Shown one piece after another: positions 9,934 through 20,104 of a stretch of 64,000 nucleotides of DNA. Source of the DNA: Phyllobacteriaceae bacterium (lineage in GTDB: Bacteria; Pseudomonadota; Alphaproteobacteria; Rhizobiales; Rhizobiaceae); the NCBI GenBank assembly GCA_024742765.1, contig JANSXT010000010.1, positions 62,001 through 126,000 of the forward strand, given 5' to 3'. A program made the position numbers and the translations under genes. Positions within the stretch are counted from its first letter, which is position 1; each line of letters begins with the position of its first letter. Under the pieces are notes generated by a model. The model searched no databases. It saw only the letters and a list, made by a program, of their open reading frames with translations, and was not told the origin of the DNA.

Positions 9934-10710
9934 TCAATCATTGCACGCTTTCGGTGTCAACAGACCCAGTTCTTCAAGATCGATGTCGGTCAGCGGGTCT
10001 TCATCATCGGTCAGCGTGTCCGGATCGCCGGTCGGATTGGGCATTGCAAAGCCCGATGGCAGGCGGGCCGACAGAAGCCCGGCGGCCTTGAGTTCGTCCA
10101 TGCCCGGCAGGTCGCGCAGTTCCGACAGGCCGAAATGGTCCAGAAACGCCAGCGTCGTCCCATAGGTCACCGGCCGGCCTGGGGTCTTGCGGCGCCCGCG
10201 ATGTTTCACCCAGCCGCTTTCAAGAAGAACGTCGAGCGTGCCCTTGGAGGTTTCGACGCCGCGGATGTCTTCCATTTCGGCGCGCGTGACCGGCTGGTGA
10301 TAGGCGATGATGGCCAGCACTTCGAGCGCGGCCCGCGACAATTTGCGCTGCTGGATCTGTTCGCGGCTCAAAAGGAAGGACAGGTCGGACGCCGTCCGGA
10401 ACGCCCAGGCATTGTCGATGCGCACCAGATTGACGCCGCGCGTCTCATAGGTCTGTTGAAGCTGCGCCATCACCAATGACACATCAATGCCGTCCGGCAA
10501 CCGCTCGGCCAGCGCTTTTTCCGTGACCGGCTCGGCGGACGCAAAGACAAGCGCCTCGGCCATGCGCGCGGCTTCCGCCAGCGCCATGCGCGTTGCCGGA
10601 TTGTCATCGACCGTGTCGCGCCGTTCGGGCGCATCGAACGCCTCGTCCAGCACCTGGTTGAGATCGTCGATGCCGAGCGCGTCGCCACCCTCTTCGATTT
10701 GATCGGTCAC
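9934..10710 (-). CDS. scpB: Segregation and condensation protein B
   Basis: A 258-residue kleisin-associated winged-helix protein of the SMC-ScpAB condensin. Two winged-helix modules are visible: EALVFASAEPVTEKALAERL, and the highly conserved LSRAALEVLAIIAYHQPVTRAEMEDIRGV followed by TLDVLLESGWVKHRGRRKTPGRPVTYGTT. The C-terminal extension (about 50 acidic residues) and the acidic N-terminus are typical of alphaproteobacteria. The start overlaps the scpA stop by four bases (ATGA). Confidence 0.95.
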   Translation of the reverse strand: MTDQIEEGGDALGIDDLNQVLDEAFDAPERRDTVDDNPATRMALAEAARMAEALVFASAEPVTEKALAERLPDGIDVSLVMAQLQQTYETRGVNLVRIDNAWAFRTASDLSFLLSREQIQQRKLSRAALEVLAIIAYHQPVTRAEMEDIRGVETSKGTLDVLLESGWVKHRGRRKTPGRPVTYGTTLAFLDHFGLSELRDLPGMDELKAAGLLSARLPSGFAMPNPTGDPDTLTDDEDPLTDIDLEELGLLTPKACND

Positions 10711-11585
10711 TGCGCCCTCTCTTCGTCATTGTCCGCCCCGGCCGGTGCCCGGTCGGCATCGCGCATCATCAGCGGTGCGAACGGCCGGTCCTGTCTGATG
10801 TCGATCACGCCCTCGCGCACCATTTCAAGGCTCGCCGCAAATGCGCTTGCAATTGCCGTCGTGCGTTCGCGCGGCGACGGCACATAGGCCAGAAGGAATG
10901 CGTCGAGCGGCGTCCAGTCGGTCATCGTGCCGATCAGCCGGGCGAGAATGTCGCGCGCATCCTTGAGCGACCAGACGGTGCGCTTTTCCATGCGCACTTC
11001 GGTGTTGGTGTTGCGCTGGCGGCTGCCGCCATAGGCCGCCAACAGATCATAGAGATTGGCCTGGAAGGCGGACTTGCGCTCGATCACCACCGTTTCAGGC
11101 ATGCCGCGCGCGAACATGTCGCGACCCAGCCGGTTGCCGTTGATCAGCCGCGCCGCCGCATCGCGCATCGCTTCCAGACGCCGCAGGCGAAACTGCAGGA
11201 TGGCCGCCATTTCCTCGCCCGAAGGCTCGTCGGTTTCGCGCTGCTGCGGCACCAGAAGGCGCGATTTCAGATAGGCCAGCCACGCCGCCATCACCAGATA
11301 ATCGGCGGCAAGCTCGATCCGCAGCGCCTTGGCGCCCTCGATGAACGCCAGATATTGCCGCGCCAGATCGAGCACCGAAATCTGCGTCAGATCGACCTTC
11401 TGGTCGCGCGCAAGGTGCAAAAGCAGGTCGAGCGGACCTTCAAAACCGTGCACGTCGACGACGAGCGAGGGTTCGCCCGTCGTCCGCTCCGGGCCGTTGT
11501 CCTGCCAGACGGCCTCCATCGGCACCGGCCTTTGAGGCCGCTGCGCATTCGATGTCTCCGCACTTTTGGGCTGTGCCCCTGCCAT
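10707..11585 (-). CDS. scpA: Segregation and condensation protein A
   Basis: A 292-residue kleisin subunit that bridges SMC heads during chromosome segregation. The N-terminal signature HGFEGPLDLLLHLARDQKVD is followed by ISVLDLARQYLAFIE and AADYLVMAAWLAYLKSRLLVP. The C-terminal winged helix (TDWTPLDAFLLAYVPSPRERTTAIASAFAASLEMVREG) is present. An unconserved, Pro/Glu-rich N-terminus of about 40 residues precedes the domain. It lies 35 bases downstream of nagZ in a nagZ-scpA-scpB order that recurs in rhizobia. Confidence 0.95.
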   Translation of the reverse strand: MAGAQPKSAETSNAQRPQRPVPMEAVWQDNGPERTTGEPSLVVDVHGFEGPLDLLLHLARDQKVDLTQISVLDLARQYLAFIEGAKALRIELAADYLVMAAWLAYLKSRLLVPQQRETDEPSGEEMAAILQFRLRRLEAMRDAAARLINGNRLGRDMFARGMPETVVIERKSAFQANLYDLLAAYGGSRQRNTNTEVRMEKRTVWSLKDARDILARLIGTMTDWTPLDAFLLAYVPSPRERTTAIASAFAASLEMVREGVIDIRQDRPFAPLMMRDADRAPAGADNDEERAQ

Positions 11586-11620
11586 CGTGCCGTCGCTCCA
11601 TGGTGGCCGGCACGCGCCGC

Positions 11621-12646
11621 CTAGGCGACCGTTGCGACCAACCGCTCAAATTCATCGCGCAGCGCCGCCGTTTCGGCCGCCGCGCCGCCGGACCGGCGGG
11701 CCATGGCCGTCGCCCTGTCCGCGCGCTCCAGCGCCTTGCCCGACAATTGCGGCGCCGCCTCGGCAACCGGTCGCATTTCATCGAGTAGGCCGTTGCAGTG
11801 TAGAACGACGTCGCAGCCCGCCGAAAGCGAAGCCTTGGTCCGCTGCGAGAAATCCCCAGAAAGGGCATGCATGGACAGATCGTCGGTCATCAGCAGCCCG
11901 TCAAAACCGATCTGTGCGCGGATCACTTCGCCGATCACGCGCGATGATGTGGTCGCGGGGTTTTCGGCATCGAGTGCCGTGTAGACCAGATGGGCGGTCA
12001 TCGCCATCGGCATGTCCGCCAACTGCCGGAACGGCTCGAAGTCGACCGCGGTCAGCGTATCGATATCCGCGTCGACCAGTGGCAGCGTCTTGTGGCTGTC
12101 GACCAGAGACCGGCCATGGCCGGGAATGTGCTTGATCACCGGCAGTACGCCGCCCTCGAGCAGCCCTTCGGCCGCCGCGCGGCCCATCTCGGCGACGCTT
12201 TGCGCATCATGGCCATAGGCGCGATCGCCGATCACATCGTGGGCGCCGGCAACAGGCACATCGAGGACCGGCAGGCAGTCCGCGTCGATGCCGAGCGGCA
12301 GCAGATCGGCCGCGTGCAGCCGGCTCATCAGCCGCGCCGTCTCAAGGCCCTGCGCCCGGTCTTTCCGGTAGAGCGCACCGAGCACGGCACCAGATGGATA
12401 ATCGGGCGCGATCGGCTGGCGGATGCGCTGCACCCGCCCGCCTTCCTGGTCGATGAAGACGGGCGCGTCGGCACGGCCGACAATGTCGCGAAATTGCGCG
12501 GTCATGTCGGCGATCTCAGCCGCTTCGCCGATGTTGCGCGCAAAAAGGATCAGGCCCCAGGGCCGTTCACCGGCAAAGAACGCCGCCTCCTCGTCGGTCA
12601 GACGGGTGCCGGAACAGCCGAAGATGATCGCCTTTGATTCGGTCAT
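11621..12646 (-). CDS. nagZ: Beta-N-acetylhexosaminidase NagZ
   Basis: A 341-residue GH3 enzyme that removes N-acetylglucosamine from anhydro-muropeptides in cytoplasmic peptidoglycan recycling. Motifs are FIDQEGGRVQRI, the catalytic His-containing KHIPGHGRSLVDSH, and TDDLSM with the candidate nucleophile Asp at residue 255 or 256. There is no signal peptide, consistent with cytosolic NagZ. The gene sits between the SPOR-domain protein, which binds denuded peptidoglycan, and scpA; the grouping is a conserved rhizobial neighbourhood. Confidence 0.93.
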   Translation of the reverse strand: MTESKAIIFGCSGTRLTDEEAAFFAGERPWGLILFARNIGEAAEIADMTAQFRDIVGRADAPVFIDQEGGRVQRIRQPIAPDYPSGAVLGALYRKDRAQGLETARLMSRLHAADLLPLGIDADCLPVLDVPVAGAHDVIGDRAYGHDAQSVAEMGRAAAEGLLEGGVLPVIKHIPGHGRSLVDSHKTLPLVDADIDTLTAVDFEPFRQLADMPMAMTAHLVYTALDAENPATTSSRVIGEVIRAQIGFDGLLMTDDLSMHALSGDFSQRTKASLSAGCDVVLHCNGLLDEMRPVAEAAPQLSGKALERADRATAMARRSGGAAAETAALRDEFERLVATVA

Positions 12647-12670
12647 GGCCCAGCATAACCGCTTGCCGGC

Positions 12671-12698
12671 AAAACGAAACGGGCGGCCAGGCGGCCCG
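12671..12698 (-). terminator. Possible terminator between the SPOR gene and nagZ
   Basis: On the minus strand a GC-rich inverted repeat (CGGGC ... GCCCG, with further internal GGCC pairing) is followed by TTTCGTTTT. The T-run is interrupted, so efficiency is uncertain and read-through into nagZ is likely. Confidence 0.45.
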
Positions 12699-12726
12699 CA
12701 TGTGTGTCAGAGATCGCGCTTGGCGC

Positions 12727-15522
12727 CTAGCGGGCGACGAAGCAGTTTCCGCCGGACGCCTTGATGGAGTTGCACAGCGCGTTGGCATCGCCCGATCCGT
12801 TGGCGGCGACACGGACGCGATAGAAGGTGCCGCGCCCGTCGATCACCGCGCGCTGGATGCTCAGCCCCCGTCCGGCGATCAGATTGCCATATTGCTGCGA
12901 CAGGCGGGTTGCCGTTGCCCGCGCGGCGGCCTCGGACGGCAGGGCCGCCAGTTGGACCGCAAAGCCGGTCGAGCCGCTGGTCGTTGTCACGGGAGCCGTG
13001 TCCTGTTGCGCTGGCGCAGCCGCCTGCGGGGCCGGCGCGGGTGCGGCAGCCGGCGCCGAAGCGACCTGCTGGCGGTTGACCACATTGACCGGCTGGTCCG
13101 ACGGACGGTCGCGAATGACAGGCGGCGTCGCCGTAGTGGTCTGGACACGGCGAACGACGACCGGAGCCGTCTCAGCGGGCGCAGAGGCAGATGTCTGCGA
13201 CGGCGCTGTCTGCGCTGGTGTATCATTGGTCGCTTCAGCAGCGGCCACCGATGCCTGTGGCGCGTCGGGTTCGGCGGCATCGGACACCGGAACGCCGGCC
13301 ACAGTCTGCGGCGCGGCGGCAGCGGGCACTTCTTGCGCCACGACCGGACCGGTGGCGGCCGGCTGCTGTGAGGCCGGGTTCGCTGCGGCGGTTTCCACCG
13401 GCGCAGGCGCCCGCTCTTCGAGCGTGCCGTCCGGGCGAACGATCAACGTGCGCACGCGCCGTGGCGTGATCGGTGTGACGGCGTCGGACGTCGCGCTTTC
13501 GGTGCCGCCTTCGGTCAGTCGGTCTTCGGACTTTTCGCCAACCGCAACCGCAGCGGGAAGGCCGTCAGCCGGCGCGGTGGCGATATCCACCGGTTCCTCG
13601 GCGGTCGAAACGAGATTCTGCTGCGCCGGCGCCGCGGTGTCGCCATCGGCGAACACGGCGCGATCCTGGTTCGGCACGGTGGTGCCGCCCGGATCGTCCG
13701 GCTCGATCTTGACCGGCGTGTCGTCCGCCTCGACCAGAACCGGGCCTTCATCGACGGTGTCGCCACCGCCCGACAGTGCCAGCACGCCGCCGACACCGAC
13801 GACCGCCAGCGCAGCGACCACAAGGCCGATCATCATGCCGCGGCGACCGGACCGTTCGGCCTGGGCCGGAGCGGCGCTGTCGGCCTCGGCGGCAAGATCA
13901 AGGCCGTCGGCGCTCCGCTCGGCGTTCAGATCATGGCTGACAAACTCCATGTCGCGGGCCAGTTCGGCTTCAAACTGGGCCGAATCGAACGCGTTGGTCA
14001 TGGCGGCGGCGGTCGCCGCGCCCATCGCGCCATCGGCACCGTGATCGTCCGGCTGTCCGGCATCGAACGGCTGATGGTCCTGATCGTCGGCGAACATGGC
14101 GTCGGGGTCTGTGGCCGTCGCGGCCGATTGTTCATTGCCCTGGTCAAATTCCGGGACGTCGAAATCGCTGGCCGGCACCTCTTCGAACGCGGTCATGTCG
14201 ACCGTATCGAGCACCGGCGCGGCCGCCCCGTTCGCCGCTGCGATGCCCGTCGCCGGCGCGGTCATGGCGCCCGCATTGTCATCAAACGCGAGGTCACCGG
14301 ACAAGTCCGCATCGAGGGCGGACTGGAAATCAGCGTCCAGTTCGTCGAGCGTCCGTTCGACATCGCCTGCCGGGTCGTCGTTGGTGACCGCATCGGGCTG
14401 GCTGTCGGGCGTCGCCGGTTCATAGCCCATGATCGCGGCCAGTTCGTCGACCGGATCCAGCGGCTCGGGTTCGGCCAGCAGATCGTCGGCCGGCGTGGTA
14501 TCGGCGGATGCGGGCGGCGCGAACGGGTCGTCGGCGACGGTGTCGGCGCCGTCAACGGCCGACAATTCCTCATCGAACGCGGCGGCGAAATCATCGTCGA
14601 AGCTCGGCGCTTCCGGCGCCGCAACGGCCATGTCGGGCTCCGGCACGGCGTCGGCTTGATCGGGCCAGTCGGCAGCGTGGGTGTCCGGCGCGGACGGTTC
14701 ATCCCATATCGGGGCCGGAATGTCCGCCTGATCCGCTGCTAAGTCATCGGCAGGCGTCGGCTCAGCCGGCGCTGCCTCGAACAAAGCCGTCTCCGCCGGC
14801 GCCGGATCAAACGCCTCGGTCGGCAGCGTCTCGACCGCTTCGGCGGGCGTCTCGTCCGGTGTGGGGTCGATATCGTGTGCGGCAGGCGATTCGGTGACGG
14901 GCGCAAGGCCGGCATCGTCCGGAAGCGGTGCCATATCGTTCGCCAATGGGGCGGCCATGGCAGGCTCCGCATCGGCCACAGGCATATCGTCGGCGGGCGC
15001 GGGCGACGTGTCGCCGGCCAGCATCGCGGCCAATTCGTCTTCCAGTGACGCAGCTTCAGGTGCTGCTTCCGGCTCCGGAGCCGGCGTCGAAAGGAATGCG
15101 GGCACGTCCTCGACGGCATCGGCCGGCGGCACGGTCTCCGCCTCGGCCGGCACGGGCGGCCATGCCTCCATCACAGGCGCCGGTTCCGGCATGGGCTGTG
15201 AAAGCTCCGCCTCCATCGCCGGCGTGGATGGCGCGTCCATCGGCGATCGGACATGGAAATCGGGCTCGCCTCCGATAAAGGGCGGCAGGTCCACCGGCTC
15301 GGCACCCTCGGAGGCAATATCGTCGGTGGGCGCTTCCTGCGGCGCAAGTTCGGCAAGAAGCGCATCTTCGAGATCGATCTGCTGTTCGTCCGGTTGGGCG
15401 CGGCTTTCGGGTTCGAAGCCGGCAATCTGGGACAGTTCCAGCAGCGGATCGACCCCGCCTCGATCGTCGCTCGGCAGGTCGTCGTCGGAAATGAAGGGCT
15501 TGCGGTCGGCTGTGTCGGCCAT
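12727..15522 (-). CDS. SPOR-domain membrane protein with long acidic Pro/Ala-rich cytoplasmic region
   Basis: 931 residues. Residues 1 to about 555 are very acidic and rich in Ala, Pro, Asp and Glu, with loosely repeated PAPA/DDLA-like segments and no recognised fold. One membrane helix follows at about 562-583 (MMIGLVVAALAVVGVGGVLAL). After a Pro/Ala/Thr-rich linker, a C-terminal SPOR domain (about 855-931) reads GFAVQLAALPSEAAARATATRL and ends in SIKASGGNCFVAR. SPOR domains bind peptidoglycan stripped of stem peptides at the septum, so a cell-division or envelope role is likely. The orientation should be N-in, SPOR in the periplasm. It lies between argS and nagZ, as is usual in rhizobia. 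Confidence 0.88.
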   Translation of the reverse strand: MADTADRKPFISDDDLPSDDRGGVDPLLELSQIAGFEPESRAQPDEQQIDLEDALLAELAPQEAPTDDIASEGAEPVDLPPFIGGEPDFHVRSPMDAPSTPAMEAELSQPMPEPAPVMEAWPPVPAEAETVPPADAVEDVPAFLSTPAPEPEAAPEAASLEDELAAMLAGDTSPAPADDMPVADAEPAMAAPLANDMAPLPDDAGLAPVTESPAAHDIDPTPDETPAEAVETLPTEAFDPAPAETALFEAAPAEPTPADDLAADQADIPAPIWDEPSAPDTHAADWPDQADAVPEPDMAVAAPEAPSFDDDFAAAFDEELSAVDGADTVADDPFAPPASADTTPADDLLAEPEPLDPVDELAAIMGYEPATPDSQPDAVTNDDPAGDVERTLDELDADFQSALDADLSGDLAFDDNAGAMTAPATGIAAANGAAAPVLDTVDMTAFEEVPASDFDVPEFDQGNEQSAATATDPDAMFADDQDHQPFDAGQPDDHGADGAMGAATAAAMTNAFDSAQFEAELARDMEFVSHDLNAERSADGLDLAAEADSAAPAQAERSGRRGMMIGLVVAALAVVGVGGVLALSGGGDTVDEGPVLVEADDTPVKIEPDDPGGTTVPNQDRAVFADGDTAAPAQQNLVSTAEEPVDIATAPADGLPAAVAVGEKSEDRLTEGGTESATSDAVTPITPRRVRTLIVRPDGTLEERAPAPVETAAANPASQQPAATGPVVAQEVPAAAAPQTVAGVPVSDAAEPDAPQASVAAAEATNDTPAQTAPSQTSASAPAETAPVVVRRVQTTTATPPVIRDRPSDQPVNVVNRQQVASAPAAAPAPAPQAAAPAQQDTAPVTTTSGSTGFAVQLAALPSEAAARATATRLSQQYGNLIAGRGLSIQRAVIDGRGTFYRVRVAANGSGDANALCNSIKASGGNCFVAR

Positions 15523-15618
15523 GATAGCGGTCCTGAACTCTTACCCGGCAGGCCGGGTCGCACCCCGCCCCGCATTGACGCTACTGCCAGCGCAATATGG
15601 GCAAAACGTGACCCGCGA

Positions 15619-17364
15619 TCACCGCATCTCGGTCGGCGCATCCACGCCCAGGATCGCAAGCCCGGAGCGCAACACGTTCAAGACGCCCTGCACGAGCCCC
15701 AGTCTGGCTTGCGTCAATTGTCGGTCGTTAACCTTAACAAAGCGTAAGGCGTCATCCGACGTACCCCGGTTCCAATGCGCATGCAGGGCGCTGGCGACGT
15801 CATGCAGGTAAAAGGCAAGCCGGTGCGGCTCACGCGCGGACGCCGCCGCCTCGATCAGGCGCGGATATTCGGTCAGCTTGCGCACCAGCGCGATTTCGCC
15901 CGGATCGGTCAGCCGGTCGAGCGCGGCCGGATCGGGCGCGATCGCACCCATCTGCTCGTTCGCCTGCCGCAGCACCGAGTGGCAGCGCGCCGACGCGTAT
16001 TGGACGTAAAAGACCGGATTGTCCTTTGACTGCTCGGTGACCTTGGCGAAATCAAAATCGAGCGGCTCGGAGCTCTTGCGATAGATCATCATGAACCGCA
16101 CCGCATCGCGGCCCACCTCGTCGACCACCTCGCGCAAGGTCACGAACTGGCCGGAGCGTTTGGACATCTTCACCGGCTCCCCACCCTTGTAGAGCTTGAC
16201 GAGTTGGGTCAGCAGCACGGTCAGCGTCGCCTTGCCGCCCGAGACCGCGCGCGCCAACGCCTCCATGCGCTTGACATAGCCGCCATGGTCGGCGCCAAGG
16301 ACGAAGATCATCTCGTCGAAGCCGCGCTCGAACTTGTCAACGAAATAGGCCACATCGGCGGCGAAATAGGTGTACTGCCCGTCAGATTTGACGAGCGGCC
16401 GGTCGAGATCGTCGCCGACATCGGTCGACTTGAACAGCGTCTGTTCGCGATCTTCCCAATCGTCCGGCAACTGGCCCTTGGGCGGCGGCAGCGTGCCCTT
16501 GTAGACATGGCCCTTCATGGTCAGATCGTTGATCGCGCCGCGGATTTTCCGGGCGCCATCGGCATGCAACTGCCGTTCGGAGAAGAAGACGTCGTGATGG
16601 ACGTTGAGCGCCGCCAGATCGGCCTTGATCATCTCCATCATCGCGTCGATGGCAACATCCGTTGCGATGCGCAGCGCCTCATCCTGCGGCATCGTCAGAA
16701 GCGTCTCGCCATGGGCCTCGGCCAGCGCCGCGCCCACGGGCTTGAGATAGTCGCCCGGATAAAGCCCCTCGGGAATCGCGCCGATATCCTCGCCCAGCGC
16801 CTCGCGATAGCGCAGCAGCACGGAGCGGCCGAGCGCGGTCACCTGCACGCCGGCATCGTTGATGTAATACTCCTTGACCACATCGTGGCCGGCAAAGGCT
16901 AAAAGGTTGGCGAGCGTGTCGCCGACCACCGCGCCGCGGCAATGGCCCACATGCATCGGCCCGGTCGGATTGGCCGAGACATATTCGACATTGATGTTGA
17001 CGCCCTGCCCCACCGCGCTGCGGCCATAGGCGGTGCCCTTGTCGAGAATTTCGGCCAGTTGCGCGGTCCAGAAACCGTCCGACAAGCGCAGATTAACAAA
17101 ACCCGGCCCGGCCACGGACGCTTCGCTGACATCGGCGTCGTTCATGATCGCATCGGCAATGCGCTGCGCCAGATCGCGCGGATTCAGACCAGCCTTCTTG
17201 GCCAGCACCATGGCGGCATTGGTCGCCAGATCGCCATAGTCGGGATCGCGCGGCGGCTCGACCTGAATGCGCGACAGGTCCAGCGCCGACCCGTCGGCGG
17301 CGGTCAGGTCCATCCGCTGGACGGCATCGGTGATGCGGTCGCGAAACAGGGCGAAAATGTTCAT
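15619..17364 (-). CDS. argS: Arginyl-tRNA synthetase
   Basis: A 581-residue class Ia aminoacyl-tRNA synthetase. The HIGH-type motif appears as [16 protein letters not shown], and the KMSK motif as [16 protein letters not shown]. The N-terminal additional domain, the catalytic core with YINDAGVQV, and the C-terminal DALR anticodon-binding domain ending [15 protein letters not shown] are all recognisable. The length is normal. The ATG at 17364 is used; a TTG one codon earlier is also in frame. It lies 57 bases downstream of dgt on the same strand. Confidence 0.97.
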   Translation of the reverse strand: MNIFALFRDRITDAVQRMDLTAADGSALDLSRIQVEPPRDPDYGDLATNAAMVLAKKAGLNPRDLAQRIADAIMNDADVSEASVAGPGFVNLRLSDGFWTAQLAEILDKGTAYGRSAVGQGVNINVEYVSANPTGPMHVGHCRGAVVGDTLANLLAFAGHDVVKEYYINDAGVQVTALGRSVLLRYREALGEDIGAIPEGLYPGDYLKPVGAALAEAHGETLLTMPQDEALRIATDVAIDAMMEMIKADLAALNVHHDVFFSERQLHADGARKIRGAINDLTMKGHVYKGTLPPPKGQLPDDWEDREQTLFKSTDVGDDLDRPLVKSDGQYTYFAADVAYFVDKFERGFDEMIFVLGADHGGYVKRMEALARAVSGGKATLTVLLTQLVKLYKGGEPVKMSKRSGQFVTLREVVDEVGRDAVRFMMIYRKSSEPLDFDFAKVTEQSKDNPVFYVQYASARCHSVLRQANEQMGAIAPDPAALDRLTDPGEIALVRKLTEYPRLIEAAASAREPHRLAFYLHDVASALHAHWNRGTSDDALRFVKVNDRQLTQARLGLVQGVLNVLRSGLAILGVDAPTEMR

Positions 17365-17421
17365 CAAACGATCCTGAAGGGCTCTTGGCCGGCGTCACAG
17401 CGCTGGCGTTTGCGCGGCTCG

Positions 17422-18642
17422 CTAACGCAAATCAGGTGTCCGGTCAAACAGGCGCCGATGCTCTGAAAGCGCGAACGTGTCGGTCATGCCGGCAATGTAG
17501 TCCGCCACCCGGATCGCCAATTGGTCCTCGTCCAGCGCGGTCACCGCATCGGCCCATTCGCCGCCCATCAGCTTCGGCGATCGCATGAAACGGCCGAACA
17601 AATCTTCCACCACCGCCTCGGCCTGGACACGCACGCGCATCACCTCCTCATGGCGGTAGAGATGATCGAACAGGAAGCGTTTGAGGCCCGCCTCACGCGC
17701 CGCCGTGGCGGCCGAAAAGCGCGCCAGCGTCTCGCCCGCATCGTGAATGTCGGCGACCGATGTCGGTGCGAGCCGGTCGATATTGGCCGCCGTCGCGGTG
17801 ATCACATCCTCGACCATCGCCGTCATCACCCGGCGCGTCATCTCGTGCGCGCGCCGACCGTCATCAAGACCGGGAAAAAGATCGTCAACCATGGCCAATG
17901 CATCGCCTGCCAGCGGTACGCCGCGCAACATGTCGAAGGTCAAAAGGCCGGCCCGCAGCCCGTCATCGAGATCGTGCGTGTTGTAGGCTATATCGTCGGC
18001 GATCGCCGCCGCCTGCGCTTCAAGGCCGGCATGGCGCCCGACCTCCAGATCGTGGCCCTCAAGATAGTCGGCGATGGCACGCGGCAGCGGCTTGCCGCCG
18101 GAAGGCGTTTCCGATGCGGCATCGGTCAAAGGGCCATTGTGCTTGACCAGGCCCTCCAGCGTCTCCCAGGTCAGGTTGAGACCATCGAACGCCGCATAGC
18201 GCCGCTCCAGCCGTGTGACGACGCGCAGCGCCTGGGCGTTGTGGTCGAACCCGCCATGGCCGGCCATCAGCGCATCGAGCACATCCTCGCCGGTATGGCC
18301 GAACGGCGTGTGGCCGAAATCGTGGACCAGCGCCACCGCCTCGGCCAGATCGTCGTCCAGCCGGAAGGCACGCGCCAGCGCCCGGGCGATCTGCGCCACC
18401 TCGATCGTGTGGGTCAGCCGCGTGCGGTAATGGTCGCCCTCATGGCTGAAAAAGACCTGCGTCTTGTGTTTGAGCCGCCGGAACGCGGTCGAATGGATGA
18501 TCCGGTCACGGTCGCGCTGAAACGGCGTCCGCGTCGGGCTTTCGGGCTCTTCGATCAGCCGGCCACGGCTTTTCGCCGGATCGGTGGCATAGGCCGCCCG
18601 TCCGCCGAAGCCGAAACCGATATCGCCGAACCGCCCTGCCAT
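17422..18642 (-). CDS. dgt: Deoxyguanosinetriphosphate triphosphohydrolase-like protein
   Basis: A 406-residue HD-domain hydrolase expected to split dNTPs into deoxynucleoside and triphosphate. The HD metal site is visible: histidine in [13 protein letters not shown] and the His-Asp pair in [17 protein letters not shown]. The family N-terminus [27 protein letters not shown] is intact, as is [10 protein letters not shown]. The start is the ATG at 18642 ([11 protein letters not shown] follows); the frame is open further upstream but that stretch covers the divergent erpA start region and has no family character. It is divergent from erpA with about 106 bases between. Confidence 0.92.
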   Translation of the reverse strand: MAGRFGDIGFGFGGRAAYATDPAKSRGRLIEEPESPTRTPFQRDRDRIIHSTAFRRLKHKTQVFFSHEGDHYRTRLTHTIEVAQIARALARAFRLDDDLAEAVALVHDFGHTPFGHTGEDVLDALMAGHGGFDHNAQALRVVTRLERRYAAFDGLNLTWETLEGLVKHNGPLTDAASETPSGGKPLPRAIADYLEGHDLEVGRHAGLEAQAAAIADDIAYNTHDLDDGLRAGLLTFDMLRGVPLAGDALAMVDDLFPGLDDGRRAHEMTRRVMTAMVEDVITATAANIDRLAPTSVADIHDAGETLARFSAATAAREAGLKRFLFDHLYRHEEVMRVRVQAEAVVEDLFGRFMRSPKLMGGEWADAVTALDEDQLAIRVADYIAGMTDTFALSEHRRLFDRTPDLR

Positions 18643-18748
18643 GGCGCGTCGCTGCCTTTCCCCTGCGCCAACGCATATTGACGCCGGCCCCGCCCGTCCA
18701 TACCTTCCGGTCAACAAATCCGAACCGGCGCGCACGCCGAAAGGAACC

Positions 18749-19105
18749 ATGATGACCGCACACGACCAGACGATGACGGACAAGCACGTCTCGGTGACCG
18801 ACGCCGCCTTCGCGCGCGTCGCCAAGGTGCTGGAGGGCGAGCCGGACAAGGACGCGCTGCGCGTGTCCGTCGAAGGCGGCGGCTGCTCGGGCTTTTCCTA
18901 CAAGTTCGATCTCGTCTCGGGCCGCAACGACGATGATGTGGTGCTTGAAAAAGACGGCGCAACCATCTTGGTTGACGAGCTTTCTCTGGTTTACATGGGC
19001 GGCTCGGTGATCGATTTCGTCGACGATCTGATCGGCCAGTCCTTCCAGATCAAGAACCCGAACGCGGTCGCCAGTTGCGGCTGCGGCACCTCGTTCACCA
19101 TCTGA
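18749..19105 (+). CDS. erpA: Iron-sulfur cluster insertion protein ErpA
   Basis: An A-type carrier of 118 residues that receives Fe-S clusters and hands them to apoproteins. The three cluster-ligand cysteines are present in [12 protein letters not shown] and at the C-terminus in SCGCGTSF. The core [13 protein letters not shown] and [26 protein letters not shown] is typical. Two ATG codons are adjacent (18749 and 18752); the AAAGGA site is better spaced for the second, and a third ATG at 18776 is also possible. It is followed 30 bases later by xthA. Confidence 0.92.
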   Translation: MMTAHDQTMTDKHVSVTDAAFARVAKVLEGEPDKDALRVSVEGGGCSGFSYKFDLVSGRNDDDVVLEKDGATILVDELSLVYMGGSVIDFVDDLIGQSFQIKNPNAVASCGCGTSFTI

Positions 19106-19135
19106 CCCGACACCCCTCGCCCGGACCCGCCCGCC

Positions 19136-19918
19136 GTGAAGATCGCCACATGGAACATCAACGGCGTCAAGGCGCGCATCGACACGGTGCTGAGTTGGCT
19201 GGAACAGTCCAAGCCCGACATTGCGTGCCTGCAAGAAATCAAGTCGGTCGACGAGAATTTCCCGCGCGAGGCCTTCGAGGCGCTCGGCTACAATGTCGAA
19301 ACCCACGGCCAGAAGGGGTTCAACGGCGTTGCGATCTTCTCGCGCCTGCCGTTTGACGAGGTCAATCGCGGCCTGCCGGGCGATGATGGCGACGAACAGG
19401 CCCGCTTCATCGAGGGCGTCTTCTCGACCGACGAGGGCGTTTTGCGCGTTGTCTCGCTTTATCTGCCCAACGGCAATCCGGTCGATTCGGAGAAATTTCC
19501 CTATAAGCTCGGCTGGATGGAGCGTCTCGATGCCTGGGCGCGCGACCGTTTGGCGCTTGAGGAACCCTTGGTGCTGGCCGGCGACTATAACGTAATCCCG
19601 ATGCCCGAGGACTGTCATGATCCGGATGTGTGGGAGGGCGATGCGCTCTACCGGCCCGAAAGCCGCGGCGCGTTCCGCCGGCTCGCCAATGCCGGCTTCA
19701 CCGACGCGCTGCGCTCTGTCTCCGATGCGCCGGAAACCTATACATTCTGGGACTATCAGGCCGGCGCCTGGCAGAAGAACAACGGCATCCGGATCGACCA
19801 TCTGATGCTGTCGCCCGAAGCGGCAAACCGGCTTGAAGCGGTCGATGTCGAAAAGCATGTGCGCGGCTGGGAAAAACCGTCCGACCATGTTCCGGTTGTC
19901 GCGCAGATGGCTTTCTAG
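19136..19918 (+). CDS. xthA: Exodeoxyribonuclease III
   Basis: A 260-residue AP endonuclease and 3'-5' exonuclease of base-excision repair. All EEP-family motifs are present: IATWNINGVKAR, CLQEIKSVDENFP with the metal-binding Glu, GVAIFSR, LYLPNGNP, LVLAGDYNV with the catalytic Asp/Asn pair, RIDHLMLSP, and SDHVPVVAQM with the catalytic Asp-His. It starts with GTG. The length and lack of signal peptide are normal. Confidence 0.95.
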   Translation: MKIATWNINGVKARIDTVLSWLEQSKPDIACLQEIKSVDENFPREAFEALGYNVETHGQKGFNGVAIFSRLPFDEVNRGLPGDDGDEQARFIEGVFSTDEGVLRVVSLYLPNGNPVDSEKFPYKLGWMERLDAWARDRLALEEPLVLAGDYNVIPMPEDCHDPDVWEGDALYRPESRGAFRRLANAGFTDALRSVSDAPETYTFWDYQAGAWQKNNGIRIDHLMLSPEAANRLEAVDVEKHVRGWEKPSDHVPVVAQMAF

Positions 19919-20104
19919 CGCGTCGCTGCCAGGATCGGGCGCGCGGCCCACAGTCACGGCTGGCCAAGCCCCTACCCCTCAAAAGCTGCTCCATCGCGGC
20001 GGCGATAAATGCCGCTGATTCGTCGATGTGCCGACCGAACTGGTTCGAACGGCCGGTTCGCGCTATGGTCGTCTTGCCGCATCAGGGACAGGGGGAGAGG
20101 CCCG

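Noticed and set aside
9854-9937. TTG start overlapping the scpB stop for the ABC ATPase
   Set aside because: The overlap geometry is attractive, but the 28 added residues are unlike the family N-terminus; kept only as an alternative.
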